Assembly (NCBI RefSeq): GCF_017565705.1
Contig: NZ_JAGDYL010000010.1
Coordinates: forward strand, 1-64,000
DNA length: 64,000 bases
Direction of reading: 5' to 3'
From: Leucobacter ruminantium
GTDB lineage: Bacteria; Actinomycetota; Actinomycetes; Actinomycetales; Microbacteriaceae
In this document: piece by piece, positions 27,005 through 37,048 of the stretch
Position numbering within the stretch: the first letter of the stretch is position 1
Layout: each line of letters begins with the position of its first letter
Notes under the pieces: generated by a model
What the model saw: the letters and a program-made list of their open reading frames with translations, nothing else
What the model was told of the DNA's origin: nothing
Database searches by the model: none
Position numbers and translations under genes: made by a program

Positions 27005-27092
27005 TCACTCCTCTTTCGCCGGCGGCGCTGCCGCTGGAAACTGCTGGGCGTGCCGCTCACGCGACGGACGGATCAATCCTAGCCTGCGCGGC

Positions 27093-27887
27093 TCAACGCG
27101 CCGTACCGGCTGCGACGGTGCGAACGGTCTCCGCGAGGCCGGGCACTCCGCCGTCGCGCAGCGCGCGCACGAAGGCGGTGCCGACGATCGCGCCGTCGGC
27201 GTAGTCGAGCGCCGCCGACACCTGCTCGGCGGTCGAGAGGCCGATGCCGACGCATGCGATCACCGGCCCCTGCTCGCGCAGACGGGCGGTGAGGGATCGG
27301 GCGGCCGCGTCGAGTTCGCGGCGCTCGCCCGTGATGCCCATCGTCGAGACGGTGTAGACGAACCCCGTGGCCGCTTCGACGACCAGTTTCAACCGCTCAT
27401 CGCTCGAACTCGGCGCCGCGAGGAAGATGCGGTCGAGGCCGAAGCGCTCGCTGACCTCGATCCACTCCGCGGCGGCGTCGGGGGTGATGTCGGGCGTGAT
27501 GAGGCCGGCACCGCCGGCCTCGGCGAGCTCGCGCGCGAAGCGCTCAACGCCGTACTGCATCACGGGGTTCCAGTAGGTCATCACGAGGACCGGGGTGTCG
27601 ACGGCCTCGCTGACGCGGCGCACCGCCTCGATGACGTGGCGCACCCGGAAACCGCCCGCGAGGGCGGCCTGAGTGGCCTCCTGGATCACGACGCCGTCCA
27701 TGACGGGGTCGGAGTAGGGCAGACCGAGCTCGAGCACGTCGGCCCCGCTGCGGGCCATCGCGATCGCCGCCTCGACGCTCGTGTCGAGGTCGGGGAACCC
27801 GACGGGGAGGTACCCGATCAGGGCGCCCTTCCGCTTTTCGCCGGCCGCCCGGATCGCCTCGGCCACTCGCGACTGCTGCGCGCTCAT
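27093..27887 (-). CDS. trpA: tryptophan synthase alpha subunit
   Basis: 264 aa. It cleaves indole-3-glycerol phosphate and passes indole to TrpB. The motif [18 protein letters not shown] carries the catalytic acidic residues, and [15 protein letters not shown] is the phosphate-binding loop region. ATG 27887 overlaps the trpB stop (ATGA), so trpBA are translationally coupled. Confidence 0.97.
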   Translation of the reverse strand: MSAQQSRVAEAIRAAGEKRKGALIGYLPVGFPDLDTSVEAAIAMARSGADVLELGLPYSDPVMDGVVIQEATQAALAGGFRVRHVIEAVRRVSEAVDTPVLVMTYWNPVMQYGVERFARELAEAGGAGLITPDITPDAAAEWIEVSERFGLDRIFLAAPSSSDERLKLVVEAATGFVYTVSTMGITGERRELDAAARSLTARLREQGPVIACVGIGLSTAEQVSAALDYADGAIVGTAFVRALRDGGVPGLAETVRTVAAGTAR

Positions 27888-29107
27888 CCCTCGACTCCCG
27901 TCTCGGTCTCGTCGAGCAGACCGAAGTAGCGGCCCGCCGTCGCCATGTCCTTGTCGCCGCGGCCCGACAGGCTCACCGCGATGATGCCCTCGGGTCCGAG
28001 TTCCCTGCCGATGCGGAGCGCGCCTGCGAGCGCATGCGCCGATTCGATGGCCGGGATGATGCCCTCGGTGCGGCTGAGCAGCCGCAGCGCCTGCATGGCC
28101 TCGTCGTCGGTCGCAGGAATGTACTCGGCGCGGCCGATGTCGGCGAGCCAGGAGTGCTCGGGCCCCACGCCCGGATAGTCGAGCCCGGCCGAGATCGAGT
28201 GCGATTCGATGGTCTGGCCGTCCTCGTCCTGCAGCACGTAGGTCTTCGAGCCGTGCAGGATTCCCGGCCGGCCCCGCTCGATCGAGGCGGCGTGACGCCC
28301 GGTGTCGACGCCGTCTCCCGCGGCCTCGACGCCGTAGAGCCTCACCTCGGCGTCGTCGAGGAAGGCGTCGAACATGCCGATGGCGTTGGAGCCGCCGCCG
28401 ACGCACGCAACCACCGCGTCGGGAAGCCTGCCCGCCTTCTCGAGCAGTTGGGCGCGCGCCTCCTCCGAGATGATCTTCTGGAAGTCGCGCACCATCGCGG
28501 GGAAGGGGTGGGGGCCGGCAGCAGTGCCGAAGATGTAGTTCGTGCGCTCGACGCTCGCCACCCAGTCGCGGTAGGCCTCGTTGATCGCGTCCTTGAGCGT
28601 GCGCGAGCCGGTCTTGACCGGGATCACCTCGGCGCCGAGCAGACGCATGCGGGCCACGTTGAGCGCCTGGCGCTCCGTGTCGACCTCGCCCATGTAGACG
28701 GTGCACTCGAGCCCGAACAGGGCGGCCGCGGTCGCCGTGGCGACGCCGTGCTGGCCCGCGCCGGTCTCGGCGATCACCCGCGTCTTGCCGAGGCGCTTCG
28801 TGAGCAGCGCCTGGCCGAGCACGTTGTTGATCTTGTGGGAGCCGGTGTGGTTGAGGTCTTCCCGCTTCAGGAAGATCCTGGCTCCGCCGGCGTGCTCGGC
28901 GAAGCGCGGCACCTCGGTGATCGGCGACGGGCGGCCTGCGTAATCGCGCAGCAGCCCGTCGAGTTCGGCGAGGAAGGCCGGGTCGTTCTTGGCCTCGTCG
29001 TAGGCGAGCGTGAGCTCGTCGATGGCCGCGATGAGCGATTCGGGCATGTACCTGCCGCCGAAGTCGCCGAAGAACGGGCCGTGCTGCTCTCTGAGTCGCA
29101 CTGTCAT
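27884..29107 (-). CDS. trpB: tryptophan synthase beta subunit (operon copy)
   Basis: 407 aa. It is a PLP enzyme that condenses indole and serine. Lys92 in [10 protein letters not shown] binds [15 protein letters not shown] is the catalytic/indole-site loop, and GGGSNA holds the cofactor phosphate. ATG 29107 is chosen over 29116 because the latter overlaps the GGAGG ribosome-binding site. A second trpB, with its own attenuator and without trpA, lies at 42.4 kb. This copy is the normal partner of TrpA. Confidence 0.96.
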   Translation of the reverse strand: MTVRLREQHGPFFGDFGGRYMPESLIAAIDELTLAYDEAKNDPAFLAELDGLLRDYAGRPSPITEVPRFAEHAGGARIFLKREDLNHTGSHKINNVLGQALLTKRLGKTRVIAETGAGQHGVATATAAALFGLECTVYMGEVDTERQALNVARMRLLGAEVIPVKTGSRTLKDAINEAYRDWVASVERTNYIFGTAAGPHPFPAMVRDFQKIISEEARAQLLEKAGRLPDAVVACVGGGSNAIGMFDAFLDDAEVRLYGVEAAGDGVDTGRHAASIERGRPGILHGSKTYVLQDEDGQTIESHSISAGLDYPGVGPEHSWLADIGRAEYIPATDDEAMQALRLLSRTEGIIPAIESAHALAGALRIGRELGPEGIIAVSLSGRGDKDMATAGRYFGLLDETETGVEG

Positions 29108-29137
29108 ATCACGCACCTCCGTGGTGATCGTGGTGAT

Positions 29138-29908
29138 TCAGACGCTCAGGTAGGAAGCGAGCGTCGCGATGGGATCGTTGGTCACGAGGGCCTCGCCGAC
29201 GAGCACCGCGTCGGCGCCCGCCTCGCGGTAGCGCTCCACGTCCGTCACGTCGAGCACGGCCGACTCCGCGACGCGGATGACACCGGCTGGGATCTGATCC
29301 GCGACGCGCCCGAAGAGCTCGCGATCGAGTTCGAAGGTGCTCAGGTTGCGGGCGTTCACGCCGATGAGCTCGGCCCCGAGGTCGACGGCGCGCGCGACCT
29401 CCTCGGCCGAGTGCGCCTCGACGAGCGGCGTCATGCCGAGCTCGCGGATCTTCGCGTAGAGGCGTGCCAGCGTCTCCTGCGGCAGGGCGGCCACGATGAG
29501 GAGTACCAGGTCGGCGCCCGCAGCCCGGGCCTCGAGCACCTGGTACTCGTCGCCGATGAAGTCCTTGCGGAGCACGGGGATGCTCACGGCCTTGCGCACG
29601 GCTTCGAGATCCGCGAGGGATCCCTTGAACTTGCGCTGTTCGGTGAGCACGCTCACGACGCTCGCGCCTCCGGCCTCGTACTGGGCCGCGAGCGCCTGGG
29701 GCTCGGGGATCTCGGCGAGGTCGCCGCGCGACGGGCTCGCGCGTTTGACCTCGGCGATCACCTTCATGTGGTCGGCGGGCGCGAGCGCCTCGAGCGCGTC
29801 GAGCGCGGCGGGACGCGCGAGGGCCTCCGCCTCTACGACGGCGTACGGTCTCTGCTCTCTGCGGGCCATCGCGTCTTCGAGCGATCCCGCAAGCAGTTGC
29901 TCCAGCAC
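29138..29908 (-). CDS. trpC: indole-3-glycerol phosphate synthase
   Basis: 256 aa TIM barrel. It closes the indole ring from CdRP. VIAEVKRASPSRGDL, PVLRKDFIGDEYQV and LIGVNARNLSTFE are the hallmark blocks. It starts with GTG directly after the DUF6704-type gene, whose stop is 2 bases upstream. trpD and trpF are not in this window. Confidence 0.97.
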   Translation of the reverse strand: MLEQLLAGSLEDAMARREQRPYAVVEAEALARPAALDALEALAPADHMKVIAEVKRASPSRGDLAEIPEPQALAAQYEAGGASVVSVLTEQRKFKGSLADLEAVRKAVSIPVLRKDFIGDEYQVLEARAAGADLVLLIVAALPQETLARLYAKIRELGMTPLVEAHSAEEVARAVDLGAELIGVNARNLSTFELDRELFGRVADQIPAGVIRVAESAVLDVTDVERYREAGADAVLVGEALVTNDPIATLASYLSV

Positions 29909-29909
29909 C

Positions 29910-30143
29910 CTAGTCGTGCGACTTGGAGGCGTAGCGGGGGCCGTTCACCCCGAAGCCGGCCTTCGCGAGAACCCAGCCGAGCAGCAGGCCCACCACGACG
30001 ATGCCCGCGCAGATCCACACCATGGTCGCCATGTGCAGGAAGAAGAAGACGGTTCCGGCTGCGATGCCGAGCAGCATCACCACCACCGCGGTCCATGCCG
30101 CGGGCGAATCGCCGTGACCGGGGTCTCCGTGCTGGGTACTCAT
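29910..30143 (-). CDS. small two-helix membrane protein of the DUF6704 type
   Basis: 77 aa with two hydrophobic helices (about residues 18-38 and 41-62) and the HGDSPAAWTAV and GWVLAKAGFGVNGP patterns that I recall for DUF6704 proteins in Microbacteriaceae trp clusters. ATG 30143 is a clear start. It is encoded between the Trp-associated membrane protein and trpC, two bases from trpC, so it is expressed with the pathway. Role unknown; a membrane scaffold or transport helper is only speculation. Confidence 0.8.
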   Translation of the reverse strand: MSTQHGDPGHGDSPAAWTAVVVMLLGIAAGTVFFFLHMATMVWICAGIVVVGLLLGWVLAKAGFGVNGPRYASKSHD

Positions 30144-30274
30144 GAATCTCCTCTGAACAGATTTGAATGGAACCAGCCTACCGGATATCGGCGGTCGGAT
30201 CGTCGCCCCGCCGGTCGTTTGTGGAAACGCGCCAGCGTTTCGCGGCCACGCCCCCGCGAGCGGTTCAGGACGAT

Positions 30275-30850
30275 TCAATCCGACGCAGTCGGATCGCCGC
30301 CTTCGGACAGCGCGTCCCAGTCGGAGATGCGGTCGGGCCCGCCCCCCGCGGTCTCCGCGCGCGCCGCGGCATCGTACTTGCGGCCTCCGGCGGTCCAGCG
30401 CGCGGCGGTGACGACGACGGTCGCGCCCAGCACGAGGGCGAGCGCTCCCGCCGCGACGCTGACGTAGGCCCACACCGCGGTCTGGTGCCAGGTGACGGCC
30501 GCGCCCCCGTTCGCGCCGGTGATGCCCGTGAGCTCGGTCACGCGCCCGGAGAGCGCGGCGACCGGGTTCGCGAGCACCCCGATCGAGAGGGCAGCGGCTC
30601 CGACGCCGAGCAGCGCGACGAGCGCGCCGAGCACGCGTCGGAAGACCGGCCCGGCGATCGTGAGCGCGAGCGCGGCGGCCACGATCGCGATCGACACCGG
30701 GGAGAGCGCCGCGTTGACGTCGTGCCCCGTCACCGTCTCGAGGGAGTGCGTGCCCTCGAGCATGAACGAGATCCAGGTCTGCGAGCCGGCGAGCAGCCCG
30801 GCCGCGCCCGCGATGGCGATGCCGCCGAGCGCGACCGGCTTGATCCTCAT
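30275..30850 (-). CDS. Trp biosynthesis-associated membrane protein (TIGR02234 type)
   Basis: 191 aa with four hydrophobic helices, including GIAIAGAAGLLAGSQTWIS at the N-terminus and AVWAYVSVAAGALALVLGA near the C-terminus, then a soluble acidic tail. This family sits in actinobacterial trp operons next to trpE and trpC and has no assigned function. ATG 30850 overlaps the trpE stop (ATGA). A gap of about 130 bases to the DUF6704-type gene is the widest break inside the trp part of the cluster. Confidence 0.88.
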   Translation of the reverse strand: MRIKPVALGGIAIAGAAGLLAGSQTWISFMLEGTHSLETVTGHDVNAALSPVSIAIVAAALALTIAGPVFRRVLGALVALLGVGAAALSIGVLANPVAALSGRVTELTGITGANGGAAVTWHQTAVWAYVSVAAGALALVLGATVVVTAARWTAGGRKYDAAARAETAGGGPDRISDWDALSEGGDPTASD

Positions 30851-32391
30851 GCTCGGACGCTCTCGATGTCGCGCAGCGTGTTCGCGATGGCCACGGCGCG
30901 CAGCGGAGCGGCGGCCTTGCTGCGGCACTCCGCGTCCTCGGTCTCCGGCACCGAGTCGGCGACGATACCTGCGCCCGCCTGGATCATCGCGACCCCGTCC
31001 TTGATCGTGGCGGTGCGGATCGCGATCGCGAGGTCGGCGGCGCCGCCGAGGCCGAAATAGCCTACGACTCCCCCGTAGACGCCACGCCGCACCGGTTCGA
31101 GCTCGTCGATGATCTCGAGCGCGCGGGGCTTGGGCGCGCCCGAGAGCGTGCCGGCCGGGAAGGTGGCGCGGAAGACGTCCACGGGATTGCACTCGCTCCG
31201 CGCCTGTCCCTCGACCGACGACACGATGTGCATGATGTGGCTGAAGCGCTCGATGCTCATGAACTCGGTGACCTCGACCGAGTGCGGCTCGCACACGCGC
31301 AGCAGGTCGTTGCGCGCGAGGTCGACGAGCATGAGGTGCTCGGCGCGCTCCTTCTCGTCGGCGAGCAGTTCGCGCTCGTGCTGCTGGTCCTCCTCGACGG
31401 TTGCGCCGCGCGGCCTGGAGCCGGCGATCGGGTGGGTCATGACGTGGCCCGACTCCTGCACGGTGACGAGCGCCTCCGGGCTCGATCCCACGACCGCGAA
31501 GGCGGCCCCGTCGGCGTCCTCGAGCTGCAGCAGGTAGAGGTAGGGGCTCGGGTTCAGATGCCGCAGCACGCGGTAGACGTCGAGCGGGTCGGCGGTGCAC
31601 GCCTGGTCGAAGCGCTGCGACGGCACGACCTGGAAGATGTCGCCGTCGACGATGTGGCGCTTCGCGATGTCGACGGCCGCCATGAACTCGGCCGAGGAGG
31701 TGAGGCGCACGGGGTCGGGTTGCGCGCCGCGGTCCAGGGACCCGAGCGGCGACGGCGCCGGGGCCGCGAGCGCGGCCTGCAGCGCATCGAGCCTGGCCTG
31801 CGCGTCGGCCCACTGCGCGTCCGGGTCGCCCGCGTCATCGCAGAGCACGTTGGCGAGCAGCACCACCGTGCCCTCGCGATGGTCGATCACGACCAGCTCG
31901 GAGACGAAGCTGAGCCCCTGCGCCGGCAGGCCGGGGCCCGCGGACGGAGCGTTCTCGAGACGCTCGAACTGACGCACGGTCTCCCAGCCGAGGTAGCCGA
32001 CGAACCCGCTCGCGAGCGGCGGCAGCCCGGCGACCTGCGGGGAGCGCCAGCGCTCGTAGACCGCGCGCAGCGCTTCGACCGGCGCGAGGTGCGACACTCC
32101 GCCGGGCAGCAGGCGCTCCTCCGGGATGCCCCCCTCGGCGGGCGCCCAGTGGGCGCGGCCGCCCCGCTCGCCGAGCACGCCGAAGCTCCCCGCGCCGACG
32201 AAGCTGAAGCGCGTCCACACGCCCCCCTGCTCCGCCGACTCGAGCAGGAAGGTGCCGGGACGGGAGCCCGCCGCCTTGCGGTAGATGCCCACCGGAGTGT
32301 CGGCGTCGGCGAAGACCTCGCGGCACACGGGGACAACGGCTTGGGTGGTACGCGCGGCGTCGAAGTCGGCGCGCGAGGTCGTCAGTGTCAC
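30847..32391 (-). CDS. trpE: anthranilate synthase component I
   Basis: 514 aa. It makes anthranilate from chorismate, with ammonia delivered by TrpG, which is not in the window. It has an N-terminal feedback-binding domain with the LLES element (TFLLESAEQGG) and a C-terminal chorismate-binding domain with PIAGSRPRG and GYFGLGGAADLAIAIRT. GTG 32391 is the start. It follows hisI after 36 bases on the same strand, so his and trp genes may be one transcript. No Trp leader is seen in front of it, unlike the second trpB. Confidence 0.96.
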   Translation of the reverse strand: MTLTTSRADFDAARTTQAVVPVCREVFADADTPVGIYRKAAGSRPGTFLLESAEQGGVWTRFSFVGAGSFGVLGERGGRAHWAPAEGGIPEERLLPGGVSHLAPVEALRAVYERWRSPQVAGLPPLASGFVGYLGWETVRQFERLENAPSAGPGLPAQGLSFVSELVVIDHREGTVVLLANVLCDDAGDPDAQWADAQARLDALQAALAAPAPSPLGSLDRGAQPDPVRLTSSAEFMAAVDIAKRHIVDGDIFQVVPSQRFDQACTADPLDVYRVLRHLNPSPYLYLLQLEDADGAAFAVVGSSPEALVTVQESGHVMTHPIAGSRPRGATVEEDQQHERELLADEKERAEHLMLVDLARNDLLRVCEPHSVEVTEFMSIERFSHIMHIVSSVEGQARSECNPVDVFRATFPAGTLSGAPKPRALEIIDELEPVRRGVYGGVVGYFGLGGAADLAIAIRTATIKDGVAMIQAGAGIVADSVPETEDAECRSKAAAPLRAVAIANTLRDIESVRA

Positions 32392-32427
32392 CGCTCCAGC
32401 CTACCGCGGGGCGAGGGATCCCCCGCC

Positions 32428-32790
32428 TCAGGCCTCGGCGGGGTCGCCCACGAGCGCGGCGATCTCACGGCCCGTGAAGCAGGTGCGCGTGCCCGTGTGG
32501 CACGCCGCTCCGAGCTGCACGACCCGCACGAGCAGCGTGTCGCCGTCGCAGTCCATCGCGACAGAGCGCACGTACTGCCGGTGGCCGGAGGTGTCGCCCT
32601 TGCGCCAGTACTCGCCGCGGGATCGCGACCAGAAGGTCACGCGGCCGGTCGTGAGGGTGCGGCGCACGGCCTCGCGATCCATCCACGCGAGCATGAGCAC
32701 GTCGCCCGATTCGTCGTCCTGGATGATCGCGGGCAGCAGCCCGTCTGCGTTGAACAGGAGCGCGGTGGGCACCGGGTCGGTGTCGTTCAT
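32428..32790 (-). CDS. hisI: phosphoribosyl-AMP cyclohydrolase
   Basis: 120 aa. It opens the adenine ring of PR-AMP, the third step of histidine synthesis. The metal-binding Asp/Cys block ([14 protein letters not shown], then CHTGTRTCF) and [17 protein letters not shown] are diagnostic. ATG 32790 overlaps the hisF stop. The protein is the stand-alone HisI form; HisE is a separate gene upstream. Confidence 0.96.
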   Translation of the reverse strand: MNDTDPVPTALLFNADGLLPAIIQDDESGDVLMLAWMDREAVRRTLTTGRVTFWSRSRGEYWRKGDTSGHRQYVRSVAMDCDGDTLLVRVVQLGAACHTGTRTCFTGREIAALVGDPAEA

Positions 32791-33575
32791 GATCCCTCTC
32801 CCATGCCGGGGGTGCGCCGCACCGTGCAGCCCGCATCGGCGAGGGCGCGCTTCACCTGCCCGATCGTGAACTTGCCGTAGTGGAAGACCGACGCGGCCAG
32901 TACCGCGTCTGCACCGGCCTCGACGGCGGGCGCGAAGTGATCGAGCTCGCCGGCTCCGCCTGACGCGATGACGGGCACGTGGGAGAGCTCGCGCACGGCG
33001 CGGGTGAGCTCGAGGTCGAAGCCGTCCTGCGTGCCGTCGGCGTCCATCGAGTTGACGAGCAGCTCGCCCGCGCCGCGCTCGACGGCCTCCCTGCACCACT
33101 CGAGCGCGTCGAGGTCGGTCTCGCGCTTGCCGCCGTGCGTCGTGACGACGAAGCCGCTGGGCATGCGGTCGCTGCGCTTCACGTCGAGCGAGAGCACGAG
33201 CACCTGCGCACCGAAGCGGTCGGCGATCTCGCCGATCACCTCGGGCCTCGCGATGGCGCCGCTGTTGATGCCCACCTTGTCGGCCCCGACCGCGAGCAGC
33301 CGCGCGACGTCGTCGACCTCGCGCACTCCGCCGCCGACCGTGAGCGGGATGAACACCTGCTCGGCGGTGCGCTGCACCACATCGTAGGTGGTCGAGCGGT
33401 CGTCGACCGTGGCGGTGACGTCGAGGAAGGTGAGCTCGTCCGCACCCTGGTCCGCGTACTTCGCCGCGAGCTCGACGGGATCGCCCGCATCGCGCAGGTT
33501 CAGGAAGTTCACGCCCTTGACGACGCGTCCGCCTGCGACGTCGAGGCACGGGATCACACGGGTTGCGACGGTCAT
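32787..33575 (-). CDS. hisF: imidazole glycerol phosphate synthase, cyclase subunit
   Basis: 262 aa TIM barrel. With HisH it forms imidazole glycerol phosphate and [24 protein letters not shown] begins the protein with the catalytic Asp, and [16 protein letters not shown] carries the second catalytic Asp. The stop overlaps the hisI start. hisH, hisA and hisB are absent from the window. Confidence 0.97.
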   Translation of the reverse strand: MTVATRVIPCLDVAGGRVVKGVNFLNLRDAGDPVELAAKYADQGADELTFLDVTATVDDRSTTYDVVQRTAEQVFIPLTVGGGVREVDDVARLLAVGADKVGINSGAIARPEVIGEIADRFGAQVLVLSLDVKRSDRMPSGFVVTTHGGKRETDLDALEWCREAVERGAGELLVNSMDADGTQDGFDLELTRAVRELSHVPVIASGGAGELDHFAPAVEAGADAVLAASVFHYGKFTIGQVKRALADAGCTVRRTPGMGEGS

Positions 33576-33585
33576 CTCGTGCTCC

Positions 33586-34428
33586 CTACAGTCGGGCGGC
33601 GTGGATCGCCGTCACGAGGATCGCCCGCGCACCCAGGTCGTAGAGGCGGTCCATGATCTGGTTCGCCTCGTCGGCGCGGACCATGACCCGCACCGCGACC
33701 CACGCCTCGTCCTTCAGCGGCGACACGGTCGGCGACTCGATGCCCCCGGCGACGCGCGTGGCCTCGTCGAGCTGGTCGGCGGGCAGGTCGTAGTCCATGA
33801 TCACGTACTTGCGGGCGACGAGCACGCCCCGCAGCCGGCGCAGCAGCCGGTCCACATCGGGGTGGTCGCTCGGGCCGCCGATGAGCAGCGCCGTCGACTC
33901 GAGGATGACGGGGCCGAAGATCTCGAGGCCGGCGGCCTTGAGGGTGGCACCGGTCGAGACGACGTCGGCGACCGCATCGGCGACGCCGAGCTGCACCGCC
34001 GACTCCACGGCGCCGTCGAGCTTCACGAGCGTCGACTCGACTCCGCGCGCGCGCAGGAAGTCGTCGACCAGCTTGGGGTAGCTGGTGGCGACGCGCTTGC
34101 CCGCGAGGTGCGCGATATCGCCGATGTCGCTGCCGACGGGCGCCGCGAAGCGGAACGTCGAGTCGGCGAAGTCGAGCGGTTCGATCTCGCGGGCGGCCGA
34201 GCCCGAGTCGAGCAGCAGGTCGCGGCCGGTGATGCCGACGTCGAGGGCGCCGGATCCGACGTAGGTGGCGATGTCGCGGGGTCGCAGGTAGAAGAACTCG
34301 ACGCCGTTGCGGGAGTCGGTGTGCACCAGCTTGCGGCTGTCGCGGCGGCCGGAGTACCCGGCCTCTGCGAGCATCTCTGCGGCGACTTCCGAAAGGGATC
34401 CCTTGTTGGGAACTGCGATGCGCAGCAT
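33586..34428 (-). CDS. hisG: ATP phosphoribosyltransferase, long form
   Basis: 280 aa. It is the first, feedback-inhibited enzyme of histidine synthesis. The N-terminal [12 protein letters not shown] and [14 protein letters not shown] are typical. The C-terminal ACT-like regulatory domain (about 205-280) marks the long, self-regulated form that needs no HisZ. ATG 34428 has AAGGAAGA upstream; an ATG at 34446 overlapping the hisE stop is the alternative. Confidence 0.95.
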   Translation of the reverse strand: MLRIAVPNKGSLSEVAAEMLAEAGYSGRRDSRKLVHTDSRNGVEFFYLRPRDIATYVGSGALDVGITGRDLLLDSGSAAREIEPLDFADSTFRFAAPVGSDIGDIAHLAGKRVATSYPKLVDDFLRARGVESTLVKLDGAVESAVQLGVADAVADVVSTGATLKAAGLEIFGPVILESTALLIGGPSDHPDVDRLLRRLRGVLVARKYVIMDYDLPADQLDEATRVAGGIESPTVSPLKDEAWVAVRVMVRADEANQIMDRLYDLGARAILVTAIHAARL

Positions 34429-34445
34429 GTGCGGTTCTTCCTTCA

Positions 34446-34709
34446 TTAGAGGTATCGGTACACGTCTTCGAGTTTCAGGCCCTTGGCCAGCATGAGCACC
34501 TGGAGGTGGTAGAGCAGCTGGCTGATCTCCTCGGAGCAGGCCTCATCGCTCTCGTGCTCGGCCGCCATCCAGACCTCGGCGGCCTCCTCGACGATCTTCT
34601 TCCCGATGGAGTGCACCCCGGCGTCGAGACGGGCGACGGTGTCGCTGCCCTCGGGGCGGGTCTCGGCCTTCTGGCTGAGCTCGGCGAAGAGATCATCGAA
34701 AGTTTTCAC
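34446..34709 (-). CDS. hisE: phosphoribosyl-ATP pyrophosphatase
   Basis: 87 aa, the small MazG-like all-alpha enzyme of step two of histidine synthesis. [36 protein letters not shown] and [13 protein letters not shown] are the family blocks with the metal-binding Glu residues. GTG start. It is coupled to hisG by a stop/start overlap or close spacing. Confidence 0.95.
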   Translation of the reverse strand: MKTFDDLFAELSQKAETRPEGSDTVARLDAGVHSIGKKIVEEAAEVWMAAEHESDEACSEEISQLLYHLQVLMLAKGLKLEDVYRYL

Positions 34710-34782
34710 CGGACCAGCCTACCGTGTCGCCCGTGCGGGCAGAGCGCGGTTCGACACCGGGCGGGCGGCGGGGCCGCTCCGC

Positions 34783-35445
34783 TCAGTGCGCGTGGTGCGC
34801 GGCGGCGGCGCGCAGCTGCGCGATGCGGTCCTCGGGAACTCCCCCGTAGACCGCCGAGCCCGCGACGAAGGTGTCGGCTCCGGCCTCGGCCGCGATCCCG
34901 ATCGTATCGACGGAGATGCCGCCGTCGACCTGCAGCCACACGTCGAGCCCCAGCGCGGCCTTGGCCTCGGCGAAGCGACGCAGCTTCGGCATCATGTCGG
35001 CCATGAACGACTGACCGCCGAAGCCGGGCTCGACGGTCATGACGAGCACCTGGTCGAACTCCGGCAGCAGTTCGAGATAGGGATCCGGGTCGGTACCGGG
35101 CTTCAGCGCGATGCCCGCCCTGGCGCCGATCTCGCGCAGTCGGCGTGCGAGCGCGACGGGATCGGCCGCCGCCTCCGCGTGGAAGGTGACGGAGTACGCG
35201 CCCAGCTCGGCGTAGCCGGGGGCCCAGCGATCGGCGTCCTCGATCATGAGGTGCACGTCGAGAGGGATCGGCGATACGGCCTGGATGCGCTCCACGATGG
35301 GTGGCCCCATCGTCAGATTGGGTACGAAGTGGTTGTCCATGACGTCGACGTGCACGAGGTCGGCCGAGGCGATGGCCTCGAGTTCGGACTGCAGGTTGAC
35401 GAAGTCGGCGGACAGGATGCTCGGGTTGATGCGCTGCGCGGTCAC
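34783..35445 (-). CDS. rpe: ribulose-phosphate 3-epimerase
   Basis: 220 aa TIM barrel of the pentose phosphate pathway. [26 protein letters not shown] (catalytic Asp, metal His), [13 protein letters not shown] and VDGGIS are all present. GTG 35445 fits the usual N-terminus; the ribosome-binding site is weak. It leads the minus-strand his/trp run with 73 bases before hisE, a common order in Microbacteriaceae. Confidence 0.95.
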   Translation of the reverse strand: MTAQRINPSILSADFVNLQSELEAIASADLVHVDVMDNHFVPNLTMGPPIVERIQAVSPIPLDVHLMIEDADRWAPGYAELGAYSVTFHAEAAADPVALARRLREIGARAGIALKPGTDPDPYLELLPEFDQVLVMTVEPGFGGQSFMADMMPKLRRFAEAKAALGLDVWLQVDGGISVDTIGIAAEAGADTFVAGSAVYGGVPEDRIAQLRAAAAHHAH

Positions 35446-35539
35446 GGCTAACAGCTTAGAGGTCGCGCGGGTAGGCGTGCCGTAGCACGGATGCGTTCGG
35501 CGTGTGCGCCGGCGCGCGCGACCTCCTAGGCTGGAGGCC

Positions 35540-37048
35540 ATGAGCGATGCGAGCGGGGGCGAGGCCGGAGCGGATCGGGTCGACTCCGCCGCGGGAGCCG
35601 GTTCGGCGGAGCCCGAACTGCACGCGAGCCCGCCCGCCGGACTCGCGCCGTCGCCCGGGCTCGCACCGTCGCCCGGCATCCTCCCTCCCAAGATCACCCC
35701 GCCGCCGGGGCTCGTGCGGTCTCCGTTCGAGGGGACGGTCCTCGGCGGAGCAGCTGCGGCGGTTCCGCCGTTCGGAACGGCGCAGGCGCAGCCGCCACAG
35801 CAACAGCAGGCGCAGGTTCAGTCGCAAGCGCAGGCAGAGTCGCAGGCGCAGGCGCAGCTGCAGGCACTGGCCCAGCAGCAACACCAGCAGCCGCAGGTGC
35901 AACAGCAGAAGCCGACGCGGAGGCCGACACCGACACCGACATCGGCACCGGATCCCTCCCCGCCGCCTGTCCCGCCCGACACGGTGCGCTCCCCCGCTCC
36001 GCCCCGCGCCGCTCGCCCGCGCGGCGCGGGCAAGGCGGGGAGCGGCCTCTCCCGGGGTGCGATCATCGGCGTCGTCGCCGGCATCGGCTCGGTCGGCCTG
36101 CTCCTGTTCGCGCTCATCGCGGGGTTCTCGTCGACGAACGCACCCGCCCCGACCGCCGAGCCCGAGGCGTCGGAGAGTTCCGCCGACACCGTCGAGCGCT
36201 TCCTGACGGCGCTCTCCGAGGGCGACGCCGGCACTGCCGCCCGCCTCACGGGCAGCACGGAGGACGACCCCGTGCTCGGCGACGAGGTGCTCGCCCGCTC
36301 GCTCGAGCTCGCGCCGATCACCGACATCGAGGTCGAGCGCACCGGAGACGATGCCTCGTACAGCCACACCGTCCGGGCGAGCTTCCGCATCGGCGAGCAG
36401 CGGGTGAGCCGCAGCTTCTCGGTGTGGCCGACCTCCGACGGCTGGGAGCTCGACGACGCGCTCATCGCCCTCCCCCTGTTCTCGCTCGAGGGCCTCGGCA
36501 TCGAGATCAACGGGGTGGAGTCCGAGGTCACCTATCCCATGGTCTTCCCCGGTGCCTACGAGATCGGCGTACGGAACGACGCCTTCGAGGTGTCCTCCGA
36601 GGGCGAGCCGCTCGCCCCGGTCACCGTCGCCTCGCAGGACGATCTCGAACCGCTCTACTCGGTCGACGCGCAGCTCACCGAGGAGGCTACCGAGACCTTC
36701 AGGGACCTCGTGCGATCCTCCCTCGAGGAGTGCCTCGCGTCGACCTCGCTGAGCACGCCCTGCGGCTTCGACGTGTCCGAGCCGCTCGACGACGGGGCGA
36801 TCCCCGTCGAGGGGACCGCCCATCGCGCGCTCGCCGCCGAGGGCGAGCGCGCTCTCGGCGAGCTCGCCCCCGAACCCGATACCGCGCAGCCCGGCCGGGT
36901 GACCACCTACGACTACATCTACGTGCACACGAGCATCGAGGCGGTGCGCGACGGCGAGACGATCAGTGGCACGCTCTACTCGAGCGGCGAGATGCTGCAG
37001 CCCTACGTCGACTTCTCGCGGGACTCCCCCGTCGTCACCTGGGAGTGA
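35540..37048 (+). CDS. single-pass membrane protein with Gln/Ala-rich cytoplasmic arm and extracytoplasmic domain (paralogue A)
   Basis: 502 aa. An N-terminal disordered arm (about 1-180) is Pro-rich and then strongly Gln/Ala-rich. It leads to a membrane segment ([20 protein letters not shown]) and an extracytoplasmic part. The latter begins with a segment like DUF4878/NTF2-like domains ([12 protein letters not shown]) and has LAPITDIEV and a conserved pair of cysteines (EECLAS...TPCGF). The gene at 38.2 kb encodes a clear paralogue with the same order and the same VTW-acid ending. ATG 35540 follows GGAGG. The 3' end overlaps the convergent CPBP gene by 46 bases. Function not known; an envelope sensor or surface protein is possible. 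Confidence 0.8.
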   Translation: MSDASGGEAGADRVDSAAGAGSAEPELHASPPAGLAPSPGLAPSPGILPPKITPPPGLVRSPFEGTVLGGAAAAVPPFGTAQAQPPQQQQAQVQSQAQAESQAQAQLQALAQQQHQQPQVQQQKPTRRPTPTPTSAPDPSPPPVPPDTVRSPAPPRAARPRGAGKAGSGLSRGAIIGVVAGIGSVGLLLFALIAGFSSTNAPAPTAEPEASESSADTVERFLTALSEGDAGTAARLTGSTEDDPVLGDEVLARSLELAPITDIEVERTGDDASYSHTVRASFRIGEQRVSRSFSVWPTSDGWELDDALIALPLFSLEGLGIEINGVESEVTYPMVFPGAYEIGVRNDAFEVSSEGEPLAPVTVASQDDLEPLYSVDAQLTEEATETFRDLVRSSLEECLASTSLSTPCGFDVSEPLDDGAIPVEGTAHRALAAEGERALGELAPEPDTAQPGRVTTYDYIYVHTSIEAVRDGETISGTLYSSGEMLQPYVDFSRDSPVVTWE

